Source of the DNA: Sulfopaludibacter sp035606355
GTDB lineage: Bacteria; Acidobacteriota; Terriglobia; Bryobacterales; Bryobacteraceae
Assembly: GCA_035606355.1 (NCBI GenBank)
Contig: DATNFO010000066.1
Coordinates: 101,351-165,350 of the forward strand
DNA: 64,000 nucleotides
Direction: 5' to 3'
Below the pieces are notes generated by a model. It was not told the DNA's origin, searched no databases, and saw nothing but the letters and a program-made list of their open reading frames with translations. A program made the translations under genes and the position numbers. Positions 32,996 to 40,274 of the stretch are shown here, one piece after another (position 1 is the stretch's first letter; each line of letters starts with the position of its first letter).

Positions 32996-35014
32996 ATGGA
33001 AAATCTCGGGTCGCTAGCCATCCTACTGGCTTTCTGCGTTGCCATCTACGCCGCCGTGGCGAGCGTCGTGGGACGCGTCAAAGCCAAGCCCTTCCTTATA
33101 GTTAGCGGCGAACGCGCGGTTTACGCGGTGTGGGTGCTGATGACCCTTGCCTCCGGCATCCTGGTCTACTCGCTCATGACCGGGGATTTCCGCTTCGCCT
33201 ACGTCGCCGAGCACTCCAACCGCACCATGCCCACGCTGTACAAGTTCGCGGCGTGGTGGGGCGGCCAGGAAGGCTCTCTCCTCTTCTGGAGCTGGCTGCT
33301 CTCGACCTACGCCGCCGTCGTGGTCTTCACCAACCGCCGCAAGCACCGCGACATGATGCCGTACATCGTCGGCGTGATGGCGACCGTCCAAACCTTTTTT
33401 CTCGTTCTGAACAACTTCATCGCCAACGCCTTCCAGATGCTGGCGACCGACAAGCTCATCGTCGCCGTCCCCGATGGCAACGGCCTCAGCCCGCTCCTGC
33501 AATATCCCGCGATGGCCATACACCCGCCGATGCTCTACCTCGGCTACGTGGGCTTCACCATTCCCTTCGCCTTCGCCATGGGCTCGCTCATCACGCGCCA
33601 GCCCGGCGAGGCGTGGATCCACACGACGCGCCGCTGGACTTTGGTCACCTGGTTGTTCCAAAGTTGCGGCATCATGCTGGGCGCCGCCTGGGCGTATCAC
33701 GTGCTCGGGTGGGGCGGCTATTGGGGCTGGGATCCGGTGGAAAACGCTTCCCTGCTCCCCTGGCTCAGCGGCACGGCCTTCCTTCACTCCGTAATGATGC
33801 AGGAAAAGAAGGGGATGATGAAGGTCTGGAACATGGTCCTGGTCTCCGCCACCTTCTTCCTCTGTATTCTCGGGACATTCCTCACGCGCAGCGGCGTCGT
33901 GCAGTCCGTGCACGCTTTCGCGCGCAGCGATATCGGAAAGTATTTCGTCTCCTTCATGGCCATCGGCATCGCGGCCACTATCTATCTCATCCTGGACCGG
34001 CTGGATTATCTGAAGAGCGAAGCCGAGCTCGAAAGCGTCATCTCCCGCGAGAGCAGCTTCCTATTTAACAACCTCATTCTGCTGGCGAGCTGCTTCGCGG
34101 TCCTCTGGGGCACACTCTTCCCGGTCATCAGCGAATATGTTTCGGGCGATAAAATCTCTCTCGATGCGGATTGGTACAACCGGCTGATGGTGCCGATCGG
34201 CCTGTTCCTGCTGCTGCTCACGGGCGTGGGTCCGCTGTTCGCATGGCGGCGCACCAGCGTGGAAAGCCTGCGGCGCAATTTCCAATTCCCGGGCATTGCC
34301 GCGCTCGTGCTGATCGGCGCCCTGTTCGCCGCCGGAATGCGCAACTTCTACGCGCTGATCAGCTTCGGGTTCTGCCTTTTCGTCGCGCTGACGGTGACGA
34401 TCGAATTCTACAAAGGCGCGAAATCCATCGCCGCCAAGAACGATATGAACCTATTGCGCGCCACGGTCGAGCTGACGCATCGCAACACCCGGCGTTACGG
34501 CGGATACCTGGTGCACATGGGAATCGTGCTGATGTTCATCGGCTTCACAGGTCACGCGTTCAACCAGGCCGAAGTGAAGGAATTGAACAAGGGCGACACG
34601 ATGCAGGTGGGCGCCTACACGCTGCGCATGACGGACATGCAGCAGGGCGAGAGCCCGGATGGCAACTACTCCTGGTCGCGCGCCTATATCGAGGCCAGCA
34701 AGAAGGGCAGCGTGATTGGGCATCTCGAGCCCGAGAAGCGCTTCTACAAAGCGAGCCGGCAAGGCACCAGCGAAGTGGGGCTGAAACCCGGACTGAACGA
34801 AGATCTGTATCTGAACTTCGGCGGTATGAGCGACGACAACCAGCGCGCGGTCATTCAGGCGTACGTGTTCCCGCTCGTGAGCTGGATCTGGATTGGCGGC
34901 CTGGTGCTGATCGGCGGCACATTTGTGTGCCTTGTGCCGAGCAAGGTCAAGCGGCAGTACGCGCGCACAGAGGTCGTAGGGATTACGAAGAAACATGCAA
35001 CGGTTAAGAATTAG
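32996..35014 (+). CDS. ccmF: cytochrome c haem lyase subunit CcmF
   Basis: The 672-residue polytopic membrane protein has more than ten hydrophobic segments. The family motifs are clear: WWGGQEGSLLFWSW near residue 82, the haem-handling WWD region AYHVLGWGGYWGWDPVENAS near 230, and conserved periplasmic His residues. The C-terminal periplasmic domain (FNQAEVKELNKGDTMQVGAY) precedes the last helix. GGGAG precedes the ATG. CcmF ligates haem from holo-CcmE to apocytochromes. The ccmH start overlaps the ccmF end by 20 bp. Confidence 0.96.
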   Translation: MENLGSLAILLAFCVAIYAAVASVVGRVKAKPFLIVSGERAVYAVWVLMTLASGILVYSLMTGDFRFAYVAEHSNRTMPTLYKFAAWWGGQEGSLLFWSWLLSTYAAVVVFTNRRKHRDMMPYIVGVMATVQTFFLVLNNFIANAFQMLATDKLIVAVPDGNGLSPLLQYPAMAIHPPMLYLGYVGFTIPFAFAMGSLITRQPGEAWIHTTRRWTLVTWLFQSCGIMLGAAWAYHVLGWGGYWGWDPVENASLLPWLSGTAFLHSVMMQEKKGMMKVWNMVLVSATFFLCILGTFLTRSGVVQSVHAFARSDIGKYFVSFMAIGIAATIYLILDRLDYLKSEAELESVISRESSFLFNNLILLASCFAVLWGTLFPVISEYVSGDKISLDADWYNRLMVPIGLFLLLLTGVGPLFAWRRTSVESLRRNFQFPGIAALVLIGALFAAGMRNFYALISFGFCLFVALTVTIEFYKGAKSIAAKNDMNLLRATVELTHRNTRRYGGYLVHMGIVLMFIGFTGHAFNQAEVKELNKGDTMQVGAYTLRMTDMQQGESPDGNYSWSRAYIEASKKGSVIGHLEPEKRFYKASRQGTSEVGLKPGLNEDLYLNFGGMSDDNQRAVIQAYVFPLVSWIWIGGLVLIGGTFVCLVPSKVKRQYARTEVVGITKKHATVKN

Positions 35015-35468
35015 TTTTCTGGCGATCGTGGTCGCTGTTGCGGCGCTGGCGCAAACCGCCTCGGAAAAACCGAGTGTGGACGTGCGGCGCGTCGGCCAGC
35101 GGCTGCAATGCCAGTGCGGCTGCAAGGATTCCGTGGCAACTTGCAGCATGCTGGAGTGCGGCTTCTCGAAACCGGCCAAGGAAAGAATCGCGAAGATGCA
35201 GAGCGTCGGCATGAATGACGAACAGATCATCCAGGCCTTCGTTCGCGATAACGGCGCGGCCATTTATCTCGCGCCGCCCAGCCCATTCGGTTGGATCGTC
35301 CCCTATGCTGTGGCGGGTTTCGGGCTCCTTGTGATCTGGGCTTTTGTGAAGAGCTATCGCAAGCCGCGTCCGCTGGCGGAGGTTGGACCTGTGAATTTGG
35401 AAATGGACGACCCCGCGCTGGCGAAGTATAAGGATCAGATCGAAAAAGATCTGGCGGATTTGGACTAA
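34995..35468 (+). CDS. ccmH: CcmH-like cytochrome c biogenesis thiol protein
   Basis: The protein has 157 residues with a signal/anchor (ISFLAIVVAVAALAQ), a small helical Cys-rich domain and a C-terminal membrane helix (WIVPYAVAGFGLLVIWAFV). The usual LRCxxC is replaced by LQCQCGC (Cys39, 41, 43) with further Cys50 and Cys55, a CxCxC arrangement. ERIAKMQSVGMNDEQIIQAF matches the CcmH helix bundle that handles apocytochrome thiols. It overlaps ccmF by 20 bp, so it is translationally coupled. Confidence 0.88.
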   Translation: MQRLRISFLAIVVAVAALAQTASEKPSVDVRRVGQRLQCQCGCKDSVATCSMLECGFSKPAKERIAKMQSVGMNDEQIIQAFVRDNGAAIYLAPPSPFGWIVPYAVAGFGLLVIWAFVKSYRKPRPLAEVGPVNLEMDDPALAKYKDQIEKDLADLD

Positions 35469-35470
35469 CC

Positions 35471-35896
35471 GTGATTATCGCGCTGACATGCATTGTGGCG
35501 ATCGCCGTCATCGCTTTCGTGCTCGGTGTCCGGCCGAAGGACCTGCCTGCCCCTGAACCCGTTTCCCCCTTCGCCCACCTGGACGAACGCAAAGCCGCGA
35601 TTTACGAAAATCTCCGCGACCTGCAGTTCGAATATCGCGTGGGCAAGCTCTCCGACGCCGATTATCAAAGCACGAAGAAGGATCTGCAGAAGGAACTCGC
35701 CGTCGTTATGGCCGAAGTCGATCGGCTCAAGGCGGAGTTGGGAGTCCCCGATGCACCGGTCAAGTCCGCGCCCGCTCCGGCGAAGGCTAAGAAGCCCGCC
35801 GGCGAATTCGTGTGCGATTCCTGCGGAGCCAGCTTCAAAGACGCGCTGAAGTTTTGCGGCGAATGCGGCAAGCCGATGAAAGTAGGCCAGGCATGA
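35471..35896 (+). CDS. CcmI-like membrane protein with C-terminal zinc ribbon
   Basis: The protein has 141 residues. An N-terminal membrane helix (IIALTCIVAIAVIAFVLGV) is followed by a coiled segment (AAIYENLRDLQFEYRVGKLSDADY) much like the N-terminal part of CcmI/CycH, then a Pro/Ala/Lys linker and a zinc ribbon with two CxxC pairs (CDSC and CGEC). The TPR region of full CcmI is absent. The start is a GTG 2 bp after the ccmH stop; its stop overlaps the next start (ATGA). Its likely role is an apocytochrome or haem-lyase accessory, inferred from the N-terminal similarity and position. Confidence 0.8.
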   Translation: MIIALTCIVAIAVIAFVLGVRPKDLPAPEPVSPFAHLDERKAAIYENLRDLQFEYRVGKLSDADYQSTKKDLQKELAVVMAEVDRLKAELGVPDAPVKSAPAPAKAKKPAGEFVCDSCGASFKDALKFCGECGKPMKVGQA

Positions 35897-36981
35897 TGGT
35901 GTTCATGAAGAGCACCTCTTACCGCTACCTTACGGTCGCGGCTCCGTTAGCAGGATCAAGCACGTACAGAGCCGTGACCGTAAGCGAGCGGCAAAAGGTG
36001 CATCGAAAGGTGTTCATTCTCCTAGCCCTGGCCGCGGCAGCCGTGCACGCCGCAGTCACCGGAACCGTTGTCAACGGAACCACCGGCAAGCCGCAAGCGA
36101 ACACCACTGTCACGCTCTACAAATTCGGACAAGGCGGCATGGAGCCTCTCGCGAAGGCGCAGACCGACTCGAACGGCGCCTTTTCATTCCCGCAGGACAC
36201 GTCGCAGAATCCCGGTCCCGCCATGGTGCGGGTGGAACTCGACGGCGTCACTTACAACCACATGATGCCGCCGGGCACTCCGACCACCGGCTTCAACATG
36301 ATGGTCTACAACGCGACCAGACAACAGCCCGCGGCCGCGAAGGTCTCTAAGCACATGCTGCTATTCGAACCCGCCAACGGGCAGATGGTGGTCAACGAAA
36401 CCTTCCTCTTCAACAACCCCACAAAGACCACCTGGACCGATTCGCAGAACGGCACGCTGCACTTTTTCCTCCCCGCGAGCGCCAAAGATCAGGCGGACGT
36501 GAAGGCGACTGCGCCGGATGGAATGCCCGTCCCGGTGCCCACGGAAAAGTTAGGCAAGGGCGAGATTGAGGCCGCCAAGTTCGAAGTGAAGCCGGGCGAA
36601 ACCCGCTTTGACATCACCTACACCGTGCCCTATACCGAGGGCGAACCGTTCACGGGCAAGATCTTCACTCAGGACGACAACACCTATCTCATCTCGCCTG
36701 CGGGCGTCACGATGAAGGCCGGCGATCTAGCCGACCTCGGCACCGAGCCGCGCACGCAAGCCCATATTTACGGCCTCACCGGCAAGACGTATACAATTCA
36801 GCTCACCGGAGCCGAAGTCGCGCCCCCGGAGCAGCCGGCCGCCGATAGCGACAGCAATAGCGGCCCGCAAATCGAGCAGATCATGCCGCGGCTGTATTCC
36901 AAAGCGAAGCTGATTATCGTTCTGGCGATGGGGATTCTCGCGCTCGGTTTCGTGCTGCTATACCGCAAAGGAGAAGCATGA
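35893..36981 (+). CDS. carboxypeptidase-regulatory-domain membrane protein with a repeat element in its 5' end
   Basis: The frame opens at ATG 35893, overlapping the zinc-ribbon gene stop by ATGA, and gives about 362 residues. A palindromic repeat (35913-36009) lies in frame between that ATG and the signal peptide (KVFILLALAAAAVHA); GTG codons at 35998 and 36010 are alternative starts. The mature part has an N-terminal carboxypeptidase-regulatory beta domain (AVTGTVVNGTTGKPQANTTV), a second beta domain (FDITYTVPYTEGEPFTGKI) and a C-terminal membrane helix (LIIVLAMGILALGFVLLY). It sits inside the ccm cluster just before ccmA (ATGA overlap). The function is unknown; it may be an accessory haem or assembly factor. 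Confidence 0.82.
   Translation: MMVFMKSTSYRYLTVAAPLAGSSTYRAVTVSERQKVHRKVFILLALAAAAVHAAVTGTVVNGTTGKPQANTTVTLYKFGQGGMEPLAKAQTDSNGAFSFPQDTSQNPGPAMVRVELDGVTYNHMMPPGTPTTGFNMMVYNATRQQPAAAKVSKHMLLFEPANGQMVVNETFLFNNPTKTTWTDSQNGTLHFFLPASAKDQADVKATAPDGMPVPVPTEKLGKGEIEAAKFEVKPGETRFDITYTVPYTEGEPFTGKIFTQDDNTYLISPAGVTMKAGDLADLGTEPRTQAHIYGLTGKTYTIQLTGAEVAPPEQPAADSDSNSGPQIEQIMPRLYSKAKLIIVLAMGILALGFVLLYRKGEA
35913..36009. repeat. palindromic repeat element (copy B), within a coding frame
   Basis: Arms 35913-35949 and 35965-36000 are inverted copies of CACCT-TTACCGCT--CTTACGGTC-CGGCTC-GT with a 15-bp spacer; the right arm is followed by CATCGAAAGG, as in copy A. Arm and flank similarity to 4125-4230 shows the same family. 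It lies in the open frame of the carboxypeptidase-regulatory protein and has no stop codon in that frame. Confidence 0.8.
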
Positions 36982-37679
36982 CGGCCGTCGCCGCGGAAGG
37001 AGTTTGGAAGTTCTACGGCGACTATCCCGCGCTTCGAAACATCGCACTCGAGGCGCCGGAGGGCGCGTGCCTCGCTTTGATCGGCCGCAACGGCGCGGGT
37101 AAAACCACGCTGCTGCGCGCGCTGGCCGGTTTCTCCCGTCCGGGCAAAGGCAAGATCCGCATTTTCGGACACGACCCCCGCGAACTGGAAGCGCGCAAGC
37201 GCATGGGCTACATCGGCCACGGCATCAGCGTTTACGATGAACTCTCCGCTCTCGAAAACCTGATGCTGTATGGGAAGCTGTACGGCCTCGAAAATCCGCG
37301 GCAGACCGCGCTGGAGTGGCTGGAACGCACGGGTCTTGCGCGCGTCGCCGGCGGCTTGGTGCGCGAGTTTTCACGAGGCATGCGGCAGCGGCTCGCAGTC
37401 GCGCGCGCATTTCTCCACGGACCCAGCGTTCTCCTGCTGGATGAGCCGTTCACCGCTCTCGATGACCGCGCCATCGCGGTGCTGCAAACCCTTCTGCGTG
37501 AAGCTCTCGCGGAAGGCAAAACGATTGTCATGTCCACCCACCAGTTGCGGGAAGCCCTCGAGCTTGCCTCGCACGTCGCGTTGCTCAATCGCGGACAGGT
37601 GGCATTTCACGGCCCATGCACGCCGGAAATGGTCTCCGACCCCGGTTATGTGTATGCGCGATACGGTGAGGGTGGATGA
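36978..37679 (+). CDS. ccmA: cytochrome c maturation ABC transporter ATPase CcmA
   Basis: The protein has 233 residues and is a standard ABC ATPase: Walker A GRNGAGKTTLL near residue 38, the signature FSRGMRQRLAVAR (a variant of LSGGQ), Walker B SVLLLDEPFTALDD, and an H-loop His (MSTHQ). CcmAB releases holo-CcmE from CcmC using ATP. It overlaps the upstream carboxypeptidase-regulatory gene by ATGA and ccmB by 4 bp, so it is tightly coupled. Confidence 0.95.
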   Translation: MTAVAAEGVWKFYGDYPALRNIALEAPEGACLALIGRNGAGKTTLLRALAGFSRPGKGKIRIFGHDPRELEARKRMGYIGHGISVYDELSALENLMLYGKLYGLENPRQTALEWLERTGLARVAGGLVREFSRGMRQRLAVARAFLHGPSVLLLDEPFTALDDRAIAVLQTLLREALAEGKTIVMSTHQLREALELASHVALLNRGQVAFHGPCTPEMVSDPGYVYARYGEGG

Positions 37680-38356
37680 GCTTTTTTCGCCTGGTGGGCG
37701 TAGTGGCTGTCAAAGATTTACGCGCCGAGCTTCGCACCAAAGAAGCCATCAACGCTTCCTTCGGCTTTGCGCTGGTGATTCTGATTCTCTTCAGTTTCGC
37801 GTTTGAGCGCAGCATCGAAGGCGTGCAGGAAATCTCGGGCGGCCTGTTGTGGATCGTGTTCGCGTTCGCCGGAACCCTGATTCTGAACCGCAGTTTCGCG
37901 CGCGAACTCCCCAATGACTGCCTGGATGCGCTCATCTCCGCCCCCATTCCGGGCGCAGCGCTGTTCCTCGGAAAGGCCATCGCGAATTTCGTTTTGGTGC
38001 TGGCGGTGGAACTGGTATCGCTCCCGGTATTCGGCATCTTTTATAGCGTGGATTGGACGAAGCAAATCTGGGAGTTGTTGCTGGTGCTGCTGCTGGGCAC
38101 CTGGGGGCTCACGGTGATCGGCACTATCTTCAGCGCGCTCACGGTGAACATACGGCTGCGCGAAGTGATGCTGCCGATGCTGACGTACCCCATCATGGTG
38201 CCAGCGCTGTTGGGCGCGATGCAGTTGAGCAGCGCGCTGGTCGCGGGCAAGCCCATCGGGCCGGACAATGTCTCCTGGCTGAAGATGCTCGCGGGTTTCG
38301 ACTTAATTTACACCGCGGCCTCCATGGTCCTGGTGGAAACTGTTTTGGTAGGTTAA
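37676..38356 (+). CDS. ccmB: cytochrome c maturation ABC transporter permease CcmB
   Basis: The protein has 226 residues and six membrane segments. The start overlaps ccmA (ATGA). ALVILILFSFAFERSIEGVQEISGGLLWIVFAF and RSFARELPNDCLDALISAPI match the CcmB N-terminal part, and the length is normal for CcmB (about 220). Together with CcmA it forms the ABC complex that works on CcmC-haem-CcmE. ccmC starts 5 bp after its stop. Confidence 0.95.
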   Translation: MSFFRLVGVVAVKDLRAELRTKEAINASFGFALVILILFSFAFERSIEGVQEISGGLLWIVFAFAGTLILNRSFARELPNDCLDALISAPIPGAALFLGKAIANFVLVLAVELVSLPVFGIFYSVDWTKQIWELLLVLLLGTWGLTVIGTIFSALTVNIRLREVMLPMLTYPIMVPALLGAMQLSSALVAGKPIGPDNVSWLKMLAGFDLIYTAASMVLVETVLVG

Positions 38357-38361
38357 TTTCT

Positions 38362-39036
38362 ATGCGCGAAAAGATAGTCTACGCAGTCGGATTGATCGCC
38401 GTGGCGATCATCGCGTTCGATCTCTATCGCATGACGCAGATCGGCGAAGAGGCTAATCAAGGCGCGATTTTCAAAATCATTTTCTTCCACGTGCCGGTGG
38501 CGATTACGGCAATGATCTGCGCCGCCGCGGCACTAATCGCGAGCGTGCTGTTCCTCATCACCAAGAACTTCACCTTCGACGCGCTCGCCGTCTCGGTGAC
38601 CGAAGTGGGACTCGCGTTCCTCGCGGCCAATCTGGTGACGGGCTCCATATGGGGTCGCGTAATCTGGGGCGTGTGGTGGGCGTGGGACGCGCGACTGACC
38701 AGCGCGCTGGTGTGCTGGCTGCTCTACGCGGGCTACCTGATGCTGCGCCACGCTATCGAAGAGCCGACGCAGCGAGCTACCTTCGCCGCCGTGTTTTCAA
38801 TCTTCGCGTTCATTGATGTGCCGATCGTAATCTTCTCCATCAAGTGGTGGCGCACGCAGCATCCGCAGCCGGTGTTCTGGGGCGGCGGCAGTTTCCCCAA
38901 GGAGTGGCTGCCCATCTTTTTGTGGAACATGCTGGCCATGGTGATGCTCGGAATCGTGCTGACGGTGGTCCGCCTCCGCCAGGAAAACGCTCAAAGGGAA
39001 TTAGATTCGCTGCGCCGCATGGCGCACGCACTGTGA
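38362..39036 (+). CDS. ccmC: haem-handling protein CcmC (CcsA/CcmC family)
   Basis: This 224-residue polytopic protein carries the WWD signature WGVWWAWDARLTSALVCWLL near residue 100 and conserved periplasmic His residues (FFHVPVAITAM near 43, and one near 167). CcmC presents haem to CcmE. The start at 38362 (MREKIVYAVG), 5 bp after ccmB, gives the normal length; the same frame remains open upstream through ccmB but that part is out of frame with CcmB and unrelated. ccmD follows 7 bp later. Confidence 0.95.
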   Translation: MREKIVYAVGLIAVAIIAFDLYRMTQIGEEANQGAIFKIIFFHVPVAITAMICAAAALIASVLFLITKNFTFDALAVSVTEVGLAFLAANLVTGSIWGRVIWGVWWAWDARLTSALVCWLLYAGYLMLRHAIEEPTQRATFAAVFSIFAFIDVPIVIFSIKWWRTQHPQPVFWGGGSFPKEWLPIFLWNMLAMVMLGIVLTVVRLRQENAQRELDSLRRMAHAL

Positions 39037-39043
39037 GGGAATC

Positions 39044-39250
39044 ATGCTGATCGCGATGTGGCTACAAAGCGCGGACGATATCCAGCGCGAAATTCACCGC
39101 CTGCAACATAACTACGATTTTCTGAGCTACGGGCTGATTGCGGCCTGGACCATTCTCACGATCTACGTGCTGATGATGTTCAGCCGCGAGAAGCGCCTGA
39201 AGCGGGAGATCGGGAGCCTGAAGGCGATGCTGGAAGAGCGGCAGAGATAA
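39044..39250 (+). CDS. ccmD: CcmD-family small membrane protein
   Basis: The 68-residue protein has one membrane helix (FLSYGLIAAWTILTIYVLMM) followed by a basic amphipathic helix (SREKRLKREIGSLKAML), the CcmD plan of a small factor that helps release holo-CcmE from the CcmABC complex. The second ATG (39056, MWLQSADD) is an alternative start. It is the last gene of the ccm cluster, before a long inverted repeat. Confidence 0.85.
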   Translation: MLIAMWLQSADDIQREIHRLQHNYDFLSYGLIAAWTILTIYVLMMFSREKRLKREIGSLKAMLEERQR

Positions 39251-39256
39251 TTATTA

Positions 39257-39337
39257 GCCGCGGATGAACACCGATGAACGCCGATAAAATTAACTAATAT
39301 CTTTTATTATCGGCGTTCATCGGCGTTTATCGGCGGC
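39257..39337. repeat. long inverted repeat between convergent ccmD and pyrD
   Basis: Left arm 39257-39287 (GCCGCGGATGAACACCGATG...) and right arm 39308-39337 are inverted copies with three mismatches over 30 bp, around an AT-rich loop of about 20 bases. The arms contain the internal short repeats GATGAAC-CCGAT. At a convergent junction it may act as a bidirectional terminator, and its sequence style suggests a dispersed intergenic repeat. Confidence 0.8.
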
Positions 39338-39356
39338 CGAATATCTTAGCCCGCCA

Positions 39357-40274
39357 CTACGATGGGAACTTCAGCGTTCCTACCAAATCCCGGACGCTCC
39401 CAATTTTCTCTCGACGCAGGAACTGCTCCAGTTCTTTTGCGATGTTTAGCGCGGCACGCGGTTCCCAGAAGCTCGCGGTTCCTACTTGCACCGCTTGCGC
39501 TCCTGCGATCAGGAACTCAGCCGCATCCGTCCCTGTCGCGATTCCTCCTAACCCAATCACCGGGATCTTCACTGCTTTCGCTGCCTGATACACCATGCGC
39601 AGTGCAATCGGTTTGATAGCGGGACCTGACAAGCCTCCGAAGCCTGCTCCGATTCTCGTGGTGCGCGTTTTTGAATCGATTGCCAACGCAACGAATGTAT
39701 TCACCAGGGAGAGTGCGTCGGCGCCGGCCTGCTCCGCCGCTATCGCCACGGGCTCGATCGCACTGACATTCGGCGACAGCTTTACGATCACCGGCCTGCG
39801 TGCGATCGCCTTCACTGCCGACACGACTTCCGCCAGCAGCACCGAGTCGTTCGAGAAGAAGATGCCTCCGTGTTTCGTGTTCGGGCAGGAGACGTTCAGC
39901 TCATACGCCGCGAGTCCAGCGTGAGCGTTGAGCACGCGCACGACTTCCACATAGTCCTCGGTACGGTAGCCGAAAACGTTTGCGATTACCGCGGTGTTCA
40001 GCTTCGCCAGCGCCGGAAGTTTGTCGCGCGCGAAGGCCTGTACTCCGATATTCTGCAGGCCGATCGAGTTCATCATTCCGGACGCCGTTTCGACCACTCG
40101 CGGCGCCGGGTTGCCTTCGATCGGTTCGCGCGAGAGCCCCTTCACGACGAAGCCGCCCAGCGCGTTGAGATCCAACTGCTCCTTGAATTCGACTCCGTAA
40201 GCGAAGGTGCCGGCCGCGGCGATGATGGGATTTTTCAGTTCGATGCCGCAGACCTTTGTGGCCAGTGCGCTCAT
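39357..40274 (-). CDS. pyrD: dihydroorotate dehydrogenase, class 1
   Basis: This 305-residue FMN TIM-barrel enzyme has the class 1 signatures: LKNPIIAAAGTFAYG near the N-terminus, ELNVSCPNTKHGG with the catalytic Cys (about residue 130), VIVKLSPNV (FMN-contacting Lys), and PVIGLGGIATGTDAAEFLIAGA. It oxidises dihydroorotate to orotate in pyrimidine synthesis. The class 1B partner PyrK is not in the window. It overlaps the upstream phosphatase-like gene by 4 bp. Confidence 0.95.
   Translation of the reverse strand: MSALATKVCGIELKNPIIAAAGTFAYGVEFKEQLDLNALGGFVVKGLSREPIEGNPAPRVVETASGMMNSIGLQNIGVQAFARDKLPALAKLNTAVIANVFGYRTEDYVEVVRVLNAHAGLAAYELNVSCPNTKHGGIFFSNDSVLLAEVVSAVKAIARRPVIVKLSPNVSAIEPVAIAAEQAGADALSLVNTFVALAIDSKTRTTRIGAGFGGLSGPAIKPIALRMVYQAAKAVKIPVIGLGGIATGTDAAEFLIAGAQAVQVGTASFWEPRAALNIAKELEQFLRREKIGSVRDLVGTLKFPS

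Noticed and set aside
35893..36012. The palindrome as an intergenic terminator before an unrelated gene
   Set aside because: The frame is open across it and the upstream ATG is coupled to the previous stop, so a coding interpretation is at least as good; the question is left open in the finding.
38053..38361. Extension of the CcmC frame upstream through ccmB
   Set aside because: CcmB is well supported in its own frame here; CcmC homology begins only at MREKIVYAVG (38362), right after the ccmB stop.
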